The notes below the pieces were generated by a model that was given only the letters and a program-made list of their open reading frames with translations, did not search any database and was not told the origin of the DNA. Of a stretch of 14,154 bases of DNA, positions 14,035 through 14,154 are shown piece by piece. Made by a program: the position numbers and the translations under genes. Source of the stretch: Balneolia bacterium (GTDB lineage Bacteria; Bacteroidota; Rhodothermia; Balneolales; Cyclonatronaceae); NCBI GenBank assembly GCA_003566395.1, contig PXDL01000467.1, forward strand, positions 1-14,154, in the 5' to 3' direction. How positions within the stretch are numbered: position 1 is the first letter of the stretch; each line of letters begins with the position of its first letter.

Positions 14035-14154
14035 TGTTTACGATTAAGAAGTTGGTACTTACCGGGGCCTGCTCCTATATTAGTGTAGCTAATCCGACCG
14101 GTAAATTAAAGGGAAACCTGAGAATATATGCTCTATCGATCTCTTATCAGACCT

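Noticed and set aside
1..14154. CRISPR arrays, tRNA or rRNA genes, restriction or toxin-antitoxin genes
   Set aside because: I looked for these in the intergenic stretches and found no regularly spaced short repeats, no cloverleaf-like sequence and no recognisable defence gene.

Overview
The window looks like chromosomal DNA from the Bacteroidota/Balneolota/Rhodothermota side of the bacterial tree, with Balneolota-like as the best guess. The reasons are a Rho factor with a long disordered insert, a protease IV of the long 67-kDa type, a PYROXD2-type oxidoreductase, a small lipoprotein with an LTAC lipobox, and promoter-like boxes of the TAnnTTTG (-7) type instead of E. coli-type -10/-35 boxes. 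No database search was possible, so the placement is inference.

Layout: (1) Bases 3-1295 hold the C-terminal two thirds of a YyaL/DUF255 protein, cut by the window edge. (2) Bases 1349-2895 form an accessory island: a terminal-inverted-repeat element, a small AT-rich SRPBCC gene, and a second, decayed direct copy of the same element. (3) At 3110-3640 is a small lipoprotein with a weak FKBP-like look. (4) Bases 7611-3654 on the minus strand hold a PYROXD2-like FAD oxidoreductase, a membrane site-2-type metalloprotease and alanine racemase. The first two are probably co-transcribed, and alr probably has its own promoter. (5) At 7962-9758 on the plus strand is sppA, followed by two strong hairpin terminators. 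(6) Bases 9866-10330 hold a decayed reading frame and a third, partial copy of the repeat core, which abuts the end of rho. (7) On the minus strand lie rho (12302-10335) and folC (14034-12736), separated by a 433-base spacer with a folC terminator and a good rho promoter candidate.

Most genes are housekeeping functions: cell wall (alr), envelope proteolysis (sppA and the M50 protease), transcription termination (rho) and folate metabolism (folC). They do not form one pathway.

The part most worth following is the repeat family. Copy 1 has 14-bp perfect terminal inverted repeats and a candidate 5-bp target duplication. Copies 1 and 2 bracket the SRPBCC gene almost exactly. Their inner ~223 bp is nearly identical while their outer parts have drifted. 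The core carries a hairpin that reads LPFVRTKG on both strands. I read this as a MITE-like element family with a possible gene-capture arrangement, not as a proven system.
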